Assembly (NCBI RefSeq): GCF_030272615.1
Contig: NC_081405.1
Span: forward strand, 20,661,047 to 20,725,046
Direction: 5' to 3'
DNA: 64,000 bases
Origin: Cryptomeria japonica
Taxonomy: Eukaryota; Streptophyta; Pinopsida; Cupressales; Cupressaceae
The stretch's first letter is position 1, and the number at the start of each line of letters is the position of its first letter. This document shows, one piece after another, positions 42,559 through 54,186 of the stretch. A program made the translations under genes and the position numbers. The notes beneath the pieces are model-generated. The model did not search any database. It was not told the DNA's origin and was given only the letters and a program-made list of their open reading frames with translations.

Positions 42559-43690
42559 CTATGTTTTATCAAAAAAAATATCAACCAACATAGGATCCAA
42601 AGTAGTCTTGATCTCTACTCTCCATTCTAATTTTGAACTCAGGACTCTTCTCCCTTCAAGGTTGCTCCTTTCCCTGTCAAATAGGATAGACATATGATAG
42701 GTAAAAAGACATTGGAAACCTAATAATTTAGATATGAACTTTTGAGTGTACATCATGTGTGTGATGAAAGCCCTAATTTGAAATCCATCACAATGTCATG
42801 TAGGTGAGAAGGGAGAGGTCTAACCAGAACAATATCTAACACCATAATTGTCTTACTAAAAAGAGATAGAGAGCAAGCAAGAAATCTCTGCCACCTCAAG
42901 TGTTCCTGGTAAAACCCTAGGAGCTCCCTGTGTTCATCGCATGATGCATCTAGATGATCAAGAATTACATCAAATTTGGCATCAAGCAAGGCCTTTGTCA
43001 TCTATATGACTACTTTATTCTCCATTCGTGTGACATCCAACTTTAACAAGACAATTTAATTATTCATCCTTGTAATATCCAACCTAGCCTAAGCTAAATC
43101 TCTTATGAGTTCCATACCATCCTCAGAAGGATATTGTTGCAGAGCAAGACGCTTGTATGTTGGCCCTAAGTATAATTGTTCTTCAAGTTGTTTGACTCTA
43201 TCTCTAAGGATGTGAACCTCCTCATCAGTCTTCACTGCAACCTTGTGTGAAAGTCTTGCCATATGCATAGTCATATATGTGGCTTTTGTGGCAGAAGTAT
43301 CTGCCATCCTCTTGACAATCAAACTTGCAAAAAGTTGATGCATTTATTGACTTAATGTTGGTCTTCGTGTAACTATATGTAAACAAAAAATAACCAGTTG
43401 ATCCAAGTGATCATCAAATATAGTACCAGAGAGCAACTTATGTCTCTGTTCAAGATATATAGTTTCTAGGTCAATATCATGCCTTCTCCTTAGGGCATAA
43501 AATGCAATAGCAGAAGAAATATCCCACCCTTCAAGAAGGAGCACACCACTCTTCTTTACTACTTGTCTCCCCATTTCAGGGTCATGATAGCTAATTGCCT
43601 CTTTGCATCTCTTATAAGTTCATCCTTTTTTTTAAGTCTCTTTTCTTCCTTGAAACTATCAAGTTGTCCTTCTTTGCATTTCATCCACCA
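42559..43690 (-). pseudogene. Unrecognised minus-strand coding relic
   Basis: Three consecutive pieces share one frame: 43574-43344, 43343-43089 and 43001-42753, broken by stops at 43344, 43089 and in 43002-43088. A fourth piece (42756-42559) continues in another frame, and 43690-43580 reads WWMKCKEGQLDSFKEEKRL in a third. Recognisable text includes WDISSAIAFYALRRRHDIDL, VHILRDRVKQLEEQLYLG (coiled coil) and LDASCDEHRELLGFYQEH. It was once about 350 residues, helical and charged. I do not recognise a family. It could be a retroelement Gag-like protein or a decayed host gene. Confidence 0.45.
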
Positions 43691-44941
43691 TGTAGACGCC
43701 TAAAATCAATTACATTAAATATTTAATTAATTTAGCCTTTCTACATAATTAATTAATTTAATTATGTTATCCTTATTCCTCTCAGAATTAATTAAATTAT
43801 ATTAAATTAATTCTATTACTATAGTCCACTAATTAATTTATCAAATAAATTAATTATTCCCATATTCTTCTAAAGTCAATCAAATCATTAATTCTTCTAA
43901 ATTCCACTTAGTGAATTAATTTTAATTAATTTACTTAACTAAAGTGACTCCTACAAATCACTCTCCCTAATACCCCACTTAGCCTAATTAATTCTTCTAG
44001 AAGCCTGATTAATAATATCTCTCAGTTTTAAATTCCTCCACTCATCGTCTCTCCTCTTGTCGAATCCTCCTAATTTATCCACTTGCTTTCTAATCTCTCA
44101 TTAACCCACTTAATCCCTTCTTTAATCACTTGCACATTTCTAATCTTCATGATTAGGAATAAGTCAACTACTTGTCATAAATGGCTTGTCTCCTCTCACC
44201 TCCCAACTTTAAATGCACCTACTTTGGTCATGTCAAAGGACTTCAAATCCTTGCACTTCCCCATACTCCCTCAATTCCCAAGGAATTTTTAATTCCTTTT
44301 CTCTTCCCTTTCTACCATGAAATCTTCTATTTGGGAATTTTTAATTCCCTTGTCCCTTCCCAAGGAATTTTAAATTCCTTTTAATCTTTCAATGTGCATT
44401 GGGGATTCTTCCCTATGCACCTTGATGAGTGTGGAGACAAGAAATGCATTTATGGAAAATCTCTTGATCTCCACACCATGTCCTCTCAATCCTTCCCATC
44501 ACTTTCCTCCAATCTCCACCCTCCATTTCAAATCAATCTTGGCCCTCCATTTTGGCCTCTTCAAATCTATAATTTGGGGTCTCCTTCCATCATTTCCATA
44601 TCCATGTTTTGTGCAATCTCATGTTGTTAATTTGTGCTTAGAAGTATCCCTCATAGGATCCACACTATAGTCACTTGGCTCCATACCTATCTACTTATCC
44701 ATTTCATCTACCCATCAATCATTGTTGTTGTGTAGTGGAGAGCAATCCATATTTCCACCATAGGACCAATCCAATCGAGCTAAGGAGGGGCACATCTTTA
44801 GCTTCATTGAAGGTCCAATCCAAGGAACAAGAGAGCTTCACATAAAGGTATAATGGATTTTGTTGCATTTAATTATGTTTTTTTATGTTTGTTTTGATTG
44901 AATCTAACCATTTACCCTCTTGTTGATTTCCCCTTGGTTCA
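43691..44941 (+). repeat. 5' LTR of a LARD-related element
   Basis: It starts TGTAGACGCCTAAAATCAA, close to the LARD LTR start TGTAGACACCTAAAAATG, with the same AT-rich TTAATTAATTTAG style after it. It ends TTGGTTCA before a PBS-like string. The length is 1251 bp. No partner LTR is seen because the chromovirus interrupts the element at 45467. Confidence 0.65.
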
Positions 44942-45466
44942 TTTTGGCATGCCTAGTGGGACCCATGTCCCTTAACTCTAACATTTTTATGAGTTTTGTG
45001 AAGTTTTAGTTGTAAGTTCCAATTTGGCATCTCTGCTTGCACTTCAGCGTCTCTGCACCTGCTAGATCACCGTTTGCGCGTAGGATTGGCGTCTCTATTC
45101 AAATTCAAAATCTCTCTCTTCGTGCTTTATATTTTCTTGAACAACGTTTGCATTTTTAAACGCATTGACATCTCCGCCTTGAATTAAGAGTTAATTAATT
45201 TTTTATTTCTGTTTTATTTCTACTTGTTCAATTAGTTTAAAAAACATGGAAAACTTAAAATTTGGTTTAAAAAGACCAAAAACAATTAGCTTAGCAAGTT
45301 TTACTACGAACAATTGGGAATTAATTAGTAATTTAGGTTTTTTTACAAGATTAGGCTAACTTTTGAGATATTTGCACTTTGGCGTCTGTGCAGATGACTA
45401 GTGTCTGTGCTTAGATTCAGTGTCTCCATTGAACTCATTTTCTCGCCTAGATTTAAAATTTGAATT
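44942..45466 (+). repeat. PBS and leader with degenerate GGCGTCTCTGC repeats
   Basis: TTTTGGCATGCCTAGTGGGA at the start is PBS-like. About seven words near GGCGTCTCTGC (GGCATCTCTGC, AGCGTCTCTGC, GGCGTCTGTGC and others) are spread over 45028-45430. This parallels the 11-mer arrays in the LARD leaders but with another word. No open frame of note. The segment ends at the chromovirus LTR. Confidence 0.6.
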
Positions 45467-46290
45467 TGAAGCAGTCACGACAGGAGAGTCCTCAAGGAGA
45501 ACAATCTGAACCGTGTAGCAAGAGTAAACACAACATTAGTAACATAATGTGATGGAGGCAATGCAGAATTAAACTTATATTATATCATGGAATTCAAATA
45601 CAAATTGGTCGGCAATATGTGGGCTTTCAAATTCAGCACACATGCCTAATAACAAAGATGCTCAAAATACAGTATTTAGGCTCAAGCAAGACTGCAAGCC
45701 AACTCCAGATCTCCTAATATTCTGATTATTCATCTATATCCCCAAAAAGTGATTACCATATTCTTAGTTACATTAATTTATATGATATTCATAGCTCTAG
45801 GATGATCCACGTCCGACCAAGATGAAAACAATTTCCAATGAAGAAGGTGTAACGTGTAGAACAACTGAGTTGGCCTTCACCAAATGGAATCCTCCAGAAA
45901 CAACATAGAATGATGTGCAGACCCAAGGGAAGGTTAGCCACAAACCAAGGAACATTGGAAGATACAAAATTAGGATTTGCAAGCTATGGAAATGATCCAC
46001 AAGATTCTCCATTAGCAAATAGGTCCGAGCAGCTCTGGTGCACAAGTCAGAAAATTGCCCTACATTCTGGAAGCGATAACTTGCCGGAAAAAGATCCAAA
46101 TGACTCGCGGACCTAGGATAAGGTAGACGACCATTTCCACGAACAAAATCTAGCTGCGCAATATTTGGTGAGCACATGCTACAAAACCCATAATGAAATG
46201 TTGAGACTGCAAAGCCAAACTGAAATGAATTTTTAATTTTTTTGGTTCATGCAAGATTGCCAAGAACTAGGGATGCTCCTGCATTAGACA
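45467..46290 (-). repeat. Chromovirus 3' LTR (left copy)
   Basis: The first 140 bases (TGAAGCAGTCACGACAGGAG...) match 63860-64000. The other boundary, set at a CA near 46290, is uncertain because the right LTR is cut off by the window. Open frames here are by chance. Confidence 0.65.
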
Positions 46291-46369
46291 TCCGGGGTTG
46301 ATAAAAAAGTGAGTCCCTCACTTTGTGTGGGATAAAGAAAAACCAAGATGGTCTACCTCAACCTAAGAA

Positions 46370-46677
46370 ATTCATGATGAGTCTTCAACTGCTCTGTCCT
46401 TCCACTTCACCAGATACTCTTTGTATTGTTTGCCTCGAGTGCGATGCCCAATTCTGCTATCCAAGATCTCTTTAATTTGGTCTAGTACCCTCTAGGGCAT
46501 ATGCTTCTCCAAGTCTATTGCATTGTCTTCACTGAATTTTGCCTCATGGTATTGATATAGGTCTGCAATGTTGAAAATAGGTGAAATACCCAAGGTATTA
46601 GGTAACTCCACTTCATATGCATTTCCGTAACTAAATTTCCTCAAGATCTTACAAGGTCCAAACTTCCTCATCTTCAA
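46370..46677 (-). pseudogene. Integrase C-terminal part and chromodomain
   Basis: 46677-46492 reads FGPCKILRKFSYGNAYEVEL and ISPIFNIADLYQYH, the GPY/F-type C-terminal integrase module. After one stop, the chromodomain reads ILDSRIGHRTRGKQYKEYL then VKWKDRAVEDSSWIS, with the aromatic positions typical of Tekay/Reina/Galadriel-type chromodomains. In chromoviruses this domain targets integration to modified histones. Confidence 0.85.
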
Positions 46678-46779
46678 CTTATTAAAGGTACCAACTAGAA
46701 ATATTTATTTTTTCAAATACACCATCACTTCATCTCCAACTTCGAATTCTTTGTCTCCTCTTTTCATCTTCCTTCTCCT

Positions 46780-47620
46780 TATACCTATTGTTCATGTCCT
46801 CCAAATGTTGTTTGATCTGAGTATGTACCATCTTCATATGTTCTGCAAATACTTATGCTTATGCACTCCTTTTATCCTCATTACTCATATCCTTTAACTC
46901 TGATATGTCTCTGGGCTGTACTCCGGTAACAATCTCAAATGGTGTTCTTCTGGTACTCCTGTTCATTGAATTGTTCTAGGCAAACTCTGCTTGTGCAAGA
47001 ACCAAGTCCCAACTTTTGGTTCTCTCTCCAACTAAGCATCTCAACAAATTTCCCAAACTCCTATTTACTACTTATGTCTGTCCATCAGTCCGTGGGTGAA
47101 AATTAGAACAAAATTTCAAATCTGTCTTCATCTTCTTCCAAAGTGTTCTCCAAAAATATCCAACAAATTTAGCGTCTCTGTCAGAAACTATGCTCCTAGG
47201 TAATCCATGCAATCTCACCACCTCCTTGAAAAATAGGTCAACTATATGTATTGCATCTATTGTCTTCTTATAGGGTATGAAATGTGTCATCTTTGAGAAT
47301 CTATCCACCACCACAAATATAGAATCATCCTCTCTCAGTGTCTTAGGCAATCCAAGTATGAAATCCATGCTTATCTCCTCCAAAGGTCTCTCTAGAACCG
47401 TCAAAGGCTTATTCAATCCAACATTATGATTGCCACCTTTTGCAAGTTGACAAATTCTACATATATGAACAAATTTCCTAACATCCTTATGAATCTGAGG
47501 CCAAAAGTAGTTCTCACCAACCAAGGCTATTGTGTTATCAACACTAAAGTGTCATGCTAATCCTCCACTATGCTTCGCTTTTATCAAGTTTTCTCTCGTA
47601 GAGCTCTTGGGTATACACAA
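46780..47620 (-). pseudogene. Chromovirus integrase
   Basis: 47524-47072 holds the zinc-finger end CRICQLAKGG, the first catalytic Asp in MDFILGLPKT, the second in VSDRDAKFVGYFW and HPRTDGQT just before the third acidic residue, which lies past a stop. The 46780-47070 part is broken. A frame change occurs before 46677. Confidence 0.85.
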
Positions 47621-49054
47621 CTAATTTCCTCTGAACAACATCTCATCTTGAATGAAATAATCCAGCCACCTACTCTTATCCACCACAATGGGTTCCTTAC
47701 AAGATTTCCAAGGTTCTGTAAAATATGGGTCACTCTCATACAAGTTCTTCAATTCCTCAAAACCTAATACTTCCACTCTCATCTCCGTTAGCAAATTCCT
47801 CCTTCTACTCAGGGCATCAACAACCTTATTTGACTTTCCACTTCTATGTTTCAAAACAAATGTATAACTCTGCAAGAACTCCACCCATCTCACGTGTCTT
47901 TGATTCAACTTAGCTTGACTATTCAGATATTGCAAAGCTTGATTATTGGTATACACCACAAACTCTTTAGTCAACAAATAATGTCTCCACTTCTTTAATG
48001 CTTGAATTATTGCATAAAACTCCTGATCATACACAAAATATCTTCTCCTTGCATCATTCAATTTTTCATTGAAATAAGCTACTAGTCTTCCCTCCTAGGT
48101 TAATACTGCTCCAATTGTAGTCCCACTTGCATCACAATCCACTTGAAATACTTTTCCAAAATCTGATAACGCCAACACAGGTGGTTTTTTCACCTTCTGC
48201 TTCAATAACTCAAAACTCTTATTTGCTCTAGATTTCCACTTGTAATCCTTCCTATCCCCTCTCATTGTTTCTGTCATAGGGCTACAAATTGAACTGAAAT
48301 TTCCGATGAACTTTTGGTAGAAACTATCCAATCCATGAAATGATCTTACCTCCCCAATTATTTTCGGTGTAGGCCAATCAATAGTTGCTCTTACCTTCTC
48401 AGGATCCATCTGCAATCCATCCACATATATCACAAATCCCAAATAGACTAACTCTTCCTTCATGAAAATGCACGTATTAATATTTATCAACAACTTCTCC
48501 TCTCTCAATCTCTACAAAACTTGTCTCAAATGCAACATGTGTTCTTCCTTTGTCTTACTGAAAATCAAGATCTCATCTAAATACACAATAACAAACTTAC
48601 ACAAGAATTTTTTCAATACCTCATTCATCAACCTCATGAAAGTACTCGGTGCATTAATCAATCCAAAAGGCATCACCAACCATTCATACAGTCCTTCATT
48701 TGTCTTGAATGTTGTCTTCAACTCATCTCCTTCTCTGATTCTGATACGATGGTATCCACTTTTCAAATCTATCTTTCTGTAATATTTGGCTCCACTTAAA
48801 CAATCCATTATATCAACCATCCTAGGCAAAGGAAACATGTACTTCACTATGATCTTGTTTATTGCTCTAGAGTCAGTACACATCCTCCATTATCCATTCT
48901 TCTTAGGTGCTAATATTGTTGGAACTGCATAAGGGCTCAAACTTTCTCTAATAAAACCTCTCCTTAATAACTCCTGCAATTGTCTATTCAATTCCTCATT
49001 TTATGTTGGTGTCATTCGGTGTGCTGCTTTGTTAGGCAAACTAGCTCTAGGAAC
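47621..49054 (-). pseudogene. Chromovirus reverse transcriptase and RNase H
   Basis: One frame runs from the S2 junction to 47621 with a few stops (near 48886, 48509, 48092). RT motifs are [27 protein letters not shown] (first Asp), [17 protein letters not shown] and [10 protein letters not shown]. The last is a YLDE variant in which the second Asp of YxDD is Glu. RNase H shows VDCDASGTTIGAVL, YDQEFYAI and VYTNNQAL, where an Asp is expected before NQAL. The linker LSRR ends the domain. Confidence 0.9.
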
Positions 49055-50014
49055 TATTGGCATTGTGTTGTCATTGATGTCAACCGGTATAGCATGTTAT
49101 CAATATAGAAGGACAACCAGTATGGGAAAATAGTTAATGTGATGTCTTTGATGTCACCTAGCTTAGCAAGTCACCGGTAAGGGAGATAATGCCATTCAAC
49201 ACAATGGCCATTGGAGTCACTGGTACACAAGTTAGTGTTTGACTTGTGTTGAAGATATGGATAGGAGACCAAAATGATATACCGACTGGTAAATGATGAC
49301 ATCTGTAAGAGAGAAAGATGTTGGTTGATTGATTGTGATGAAGAGGGGGAATGTTATCTAAATCACATCAACACCAGAGGTTAAGTATGTGCAGGCCACT
49401 GGTATGTCGTGTGGATGTCACCGGATAAAGATGCAGTCACCAATTGAAGAGATGATTGGCAATGAATTTTCCCCAACCAGATCACATGTGCCTGTTTGAA
49501 GATATGCTGCTCAAACAGGGAAGCCACATTAGTGCATTTCAGGATGCAAATGATAAGGACCCACCCCCATCGGTAAGTGGAGCTTATCTCCTATATATGT
49601 AAGAGGTGCATAATAGTCTTTTGAGATAAGAGAGAAGAGTAGAAGGCAGGTGATTGAAGGCTCACACTGGATGAACTTGTGAAACACTAAGTTTCCTTAG
49701 GTGCATGAGATCAGGGATAAGCACCGGATCAACCAGGTAGACATGATGAGTTGCCAATACAGAGATTGAAGGATATGGTCGTCACTTTGACAAACATGTA
49801 AATAGCAGAATTGGTCTATTGATGAAGAAGGCAAGGTTGAGCAGTTGCAGACAAAGGATGTTGCCAGAATGTAGATGAAGTTTGGTGCCATCGGTGTGCA
49901 TGGTATCTTACCAGTATAATTGCAGAACATACTACCGATATAGATGTAAACCGGTAAGCTGACAATGTGCAGAAGTGAAAGGCTCCCATCTATTGAAGAT
50001 GTGCATGAGGTAGG

Positions 50015-51079
50015 TGTAAACACCTAAAAATGTCTCATTGATCATGTACTAATTATTCCTCTAATTGATTAAATAATTCTTTAATTATTTAATTAAGTTA
50101 ATTAATCATATTCTTCTAATTTCATTATTCTATTTCCTATTCTATCATCATTTAATCATTAACCCTTTTCTAAATATTAACTAAATATTTATTATTTAAT
50201 TATTTATGATTTAATCCTTTAAATTAAATAATCTTTATTATTTAATTAAAGTCCATTTCTAAAATAATTAAATAGTTTCTTTAAATTATTTAATTAACTA
50301 ATTAATTCTTCTAGTTCTTCAAATTCTAATTTCATTTAATTTCATATTCTTCGAATTTCTTCCAAATTCAAATACATGTGCATGATTTCAAAAACCAAAT
50401 TGAAAATCAAAGCCAAGTTCTAGATATATTCAAATGCTAAATTGAATTAAATGAATTCAATTATTTAAATAAATTTCATGCAAAAATTAAATTGAAAATC
50501 TAAGTTAAAATGCAAGCACATGCTAAATTAATTAATTAAATCAATTAATTTATTAAATCATTTATCTCTCCAGCCTCTATTTCCATCTTCTAGTTCTCTT
50601 TGTCATCTTCTTTATTTCCTCCAATCATTCTTTTTCTTCTTTCAGTTAGCTTTTTCTCAATCAGTTGACTCAATTAATCTATTGAATCTATTATGTTTCA
50701 CCTCCAAGTCAACAGTTCAACTACCCATTTTCATGTGAGCTCACCTGAGTTCCACCTCTTGATCAATCTATCCCACCTTTCAATCAATCTCATCCAAAAA
50801 TCTATAAATTGAGCATTCAATCCTCACAATTCCTCTAGATCACGAACTTTGAATCTTTGTGTCAATTGCAGGTTGCCAGTGCAATATTCGAGAGCCATCA
50901 TACCACAGAGAGAAGAAGAACAATGGAAGCTATGATGCATAATAGGGAGTTTCATATTGCTTAATTTAATTCCATTTTGCATCTATTTCATTGGTTTTAT
51001 GTTTGAATTGCTTAGATAGTTAAGGATTCATGATCATCCTTATTTCCTATTTAGCAATGGTGTATTTGAGCATGCTACA
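50015..51079 (+). repeat. LARD2 5' LTR
   Basis: 1065 bp from TGTAAACACC to GCTACA, with TATA box CTATAAATT at 50802-50810. It is about 300 bases shorter than the LARD1 LTRs because of AT-rich indels. Confidence 0.9.
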
Positions 51080-51101
51080 TTTTGGTGAACCTGACGTGAA
51101 C
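51080..51101 (+). other. LARD2 primer-binding site
   Basis: TTTTGGTGAACCTGACGTGA, two differences from LARD1. Confidence 0.65.
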
Positions 51102-51204
51102 AACAACTAATTTACCTTCTCTATTTTCTGTGTAATTTTTGCAGGTCGTACAAATTTTTTCATTTTTTTACAGATTTTGCACGGATTTTGAGAACAAATT
51201 TGTC

Positions 51205-51310
51205 ATCATGCAATCACGCTTACATCATCACGCAATCACATAGACAACATTACACATTCAACCAGATATGGTCACGCAATCACCCTTTCTAGATCACGCA
51301 TTCACAGGGA
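51205..51310 (+). repeat. LARD2 leader array A of the degenerate 11-mer
   Basis: Five copies: TCATGCAATCA, TCACGCAATCA (twice), TTACACATTCA and TCACGCATTCA. Position relative to PBS and small frame equals LARD1 array A. Confidence 0.75.
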
Positions 51311-51430
51311 AAATTGATGTTTGATTGTTTCTATTCTCATATCCTTTCTGTTCTCTGATATGTTTAATTCTATCTAAAATTGAGCAAATCTGGAAACAAA
51401 TTATTTTGCATGATTTTATTATAACAATTT

Positions 51431-51667
51431 ATGGCACGAAAGGTACAATTCAGGATCTCACATGCTAGAAGGACAAAGGAACAAAGAAGACAAGTCAAAT
51501 GCTATCAAAGGGTTCTCCAAGCAGAAAAACAGATAAAAGATTAGGAAGATCAACCAACCTTTCATAGATATAACATCTTAGTTCTCTCATATCAAGTTAA
51601 ATATGATCTAATTAATATTGAATGGATGATGAGAGATTTAGCTAGGGCCTCACAATTGGTTTTGTAG
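51431..51667 (+). pseudogene. Conserved small LARD frame, one in-frame TAG
   Basis: ATG 51431 opens a 78-codon frame ending at TAG 51665-51667, with one internal TAG at 51542-51544 (a single change from CAG would give sense). It starts MARKVQF, then ARRTKEQRRQ, and ends with LVLSY, VKYDL, NIEWMMRDLARASQ. It aligns codon by codon with 19813-20005 of LARD1. In the last 29 comparable codons I count ten synonymous and three replacement differences. This is the longer version and probably closer to the ancestral length. Confidence 0.65.
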
Positions 51668-51720
51668 GTTTATGATCGGGTTTAGGTTTATTTTTTATTT
51701 TTTTGTGTTATCTGTCTATC

Positions 51721-51870
51721 TGTCACACAATCATCCTGTTTGGATTACGCAATTGATCTATTATTGTCATGCATTCAATCTATCAAAATTACGCATTCGC
51801 TATGTTATGTTCATGCATTGGCTCTGTCAGTGTCACGCAATCACGCAGGTATTGTCACGCATTCGTTTTT
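51721..51870 (+). repeat. LARD2 leader array B of the degenerate 11-mer
   Basis: Seven copies (TTACGCATTCG, TCACGCAATCA, TCACGCATTCG and others) begin about 55 bases after the small frame. Confidence 0.78.
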
Positions 51871-51974
51871 GTCAATTTTTTATTCTCTATTTTCTGTTGA
51901 TTTGATTTTACTACTAATCATCTGTTTGCAGCCTGTGGCTAATTTACAGAAAGGATCAGATTAGTATTAGATTA

Positions 51975-52305
51975 ATTGCACTCGTAATCTCACACTTCAT
52001 CTTTTGGTGCTTAAAATCAACAATGGTTAAAATGGACATGCTTGCACAATCTCACACTTCATCTTTTGGTGCTTAAAATCAACAATGGTTAAAATGGACA
52101 TGCATGCATAATCTCATACTTCATCTGTTGGTGCTAAAAATTAACATTGGTTAAAATTGACATGCATGTATAACACTTCAATTTGGGCTTAAAATCAGCA
52201 ATGGTTAAAATTGACATGCATGCCTTCATATTTCAATTTGGTGTTTAAAATGGACATGCACATGCATATTCAACACCTAAATTTGGGCTATAAAATGAAC
52301 GTGAA
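51975..52305 (+). repeat. LARD2 tandem repeat of about 65 bp
   Basis: About five units contain CACTTCATCTTTTGGTGC and GGTTAAAATGGACATGCATG, the first two nearly identical. Homologous to 20285-20485. Confidence 0.8.
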
Positions 52306-52366
52306 TCAGGCTGCATTAGATTAAATCACATTTGGTTTTCTTAAGGTAAAGAATTTTTATTGTGTT

Positions 52367-52780
52367 TAGGGTGGACCTACTGTTACATTAAATTTTTGCC
52401 CGCCTTCGGGGTTTTGGGAGAAAGGAAGAAGGTGACGAAGACATCCAATTTTTCTTTTATTACACACAGTGAGGGGTATCTTTGATTGGGTATTTCATCA
52501 CCCCACAGAGGTACTTTGAATTGGGATGCGTTGGGGATATCATCTCTCCCAGCGTACTCTCGAGCGAGTTTTTCGAGCCGCTATATAAATATACTGGTCA
52601 AGCGGCTAGAGTGTTGAGTGAATTTGACGTATGTGGGGGCCTTCCCTGCACCGATAATCTCAACTAAAGTCTTAAGTGGCTTGCTCTAAGAATCCATCGT
52701 TGGATCGGGACCCCTTGAAACCCTACAATAAGAACCAACTTAGTAGCCCAAAACCCTGCATTCAGTGATTCCAGGAGTGT
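52367..52780 (+). other. LARD2 GC-richer conserved block
   Basis: Counterpart of 20541-20960. A 61-codon frame (52482-52667, LGCVGDIISPSVLSSEFF) is open here but has a stop in LARD1, and differences do not favour synonymous sites. I therefore treat it as conserved DNA or RNA structure rather than coding. Confidence 0.5.
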
Positions 52781-53264
52781 GGATCATACCCCATAGATAC
52801 CCTTCATGTACCTTACACTGTGATACAGGAATCCCTCAGCTATAAGATCTTCAGATCTTCGGGGTAAGAGAGACTGGCATGCCTGAGAAGTGTGTGTCGT
52901 GGAGTGGAGCCAGTGCTGCCAGACTCTCTATTTGTTCATTTTGTCTCGGTATTTTGTAAGGGCCTCATTGAATGGTGTCCACTTTCTAGCCTAAGATTGT
53001 ATTTTGTGCTTTTTTATGTATCGTTGTATCAGACCAGTATTGAGTCAGTCCTTTGGGCTATTTCAGGCCCTATCCTGCGTATCTCTAAATTCTTAAGATT
53101 ATTTGAAAAACCAGTTCAGTTAGCTATATCTACCTCCAAACAATTGTTCTCAAACTTGGAAAACCACAGAACTTGTCCTACACACAAAATTACTGAAAAC
53201 GAAGTCCATTTTGAAACATCAGATAGTCCAGCAAACTCAAAGGTTTATACACTTGTGACCCTAG

Positions 53265-53430
53265 GAAGTCCTTGCATAGTCCTCATTTATATCCTTACTA
53301 TCATCATAAGTCCTTGCATAGTCCTCATTTACGTCCTTATTATCGTCCATAGTCCTCATTTGCGTCATTATCGTCCATAGTCCTCGCATAGTCTTCATTT
53401 GCATCCTCATTATCACCTTCATATATGTCC
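53265..53430 (+). repeat. LARD2 GTCCTCATTTACGTCC microsatellite
   Basis: Shorter version of the array at 21459-21800. Confidence 0.75.
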
Positions 53431-54186
53431 TTGTCTAGACTTCATATACTTCTATCTTAGTCCATCATCAGTTGCATAATAATCCTAGAAAGTCATACCC
53501 CAAACATCCAAAACACAATCAAAGGATCAATCAAACTCAACCTCAACTCAAACAAGTTGGTCAAGTTCAATCAAACATTGTCACATTCAGAGAAATCGAG
53601 AAAATATCTTACATGTTGTGATCCTAGGTCCAAACCAAACAAGAAAACATCATGGATTGGAATTATATATTTCATAGGGAAGGTGGAGGGTTCATCCCTT
53701 CCATTCCTATTCCATCGCCATCCATAGAAACCTTAGCTCAACAGATCAAGACTTTGCAACAACAAGTGATGGATATGACTAGTCCTAACAACCATAGGGG
53801 CTGGTTAGAAAAAATGATAAGAGAAGTGATGAACACAAGGGAATCAGTATCAGGTGAACCTTCTTCTTCTTGTGAGACCATTCAAACATGCCAACCTTCA
53901 TTCTTCAACAAAACCGTTCCTACCTCAGTTCAACCAACATTAGAATCATGTAAACCTTCTTTTTTCTTTCAACCCACTATATCAATCATACCAATCACAT
54001 CAACCCAACATTCAAACCTCTTTCAACCAAAATCACACTCCTTTCAAGAAAAGTCCAAATCAAAATTCACATCAACCCAACATTCAAACCTCTTTGAACC
54101 AAAATCACACCTCTTTCAACCAAAGTCCAAATCAAAATTCACATCAATCCAACATTCAAAATTCATTCAACCAAAATCAAACCCCT

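Noticed and set aside
44083-44670. Plus-strand frames in the 43691 LTR
   Set aside because: They lie in U3 of an LTR and overlap each other in different frames.
45797-46177. 126-codon minus-strand frame
   Set aside because: Lies wholly in the chromovirus LTR and shows no domain.
52482-52667. Small frame in the LARD2 conserved block as a third LARD protein
   Set aside because: It has a stop in LARD1 and differences are not biased to synonymous sites.
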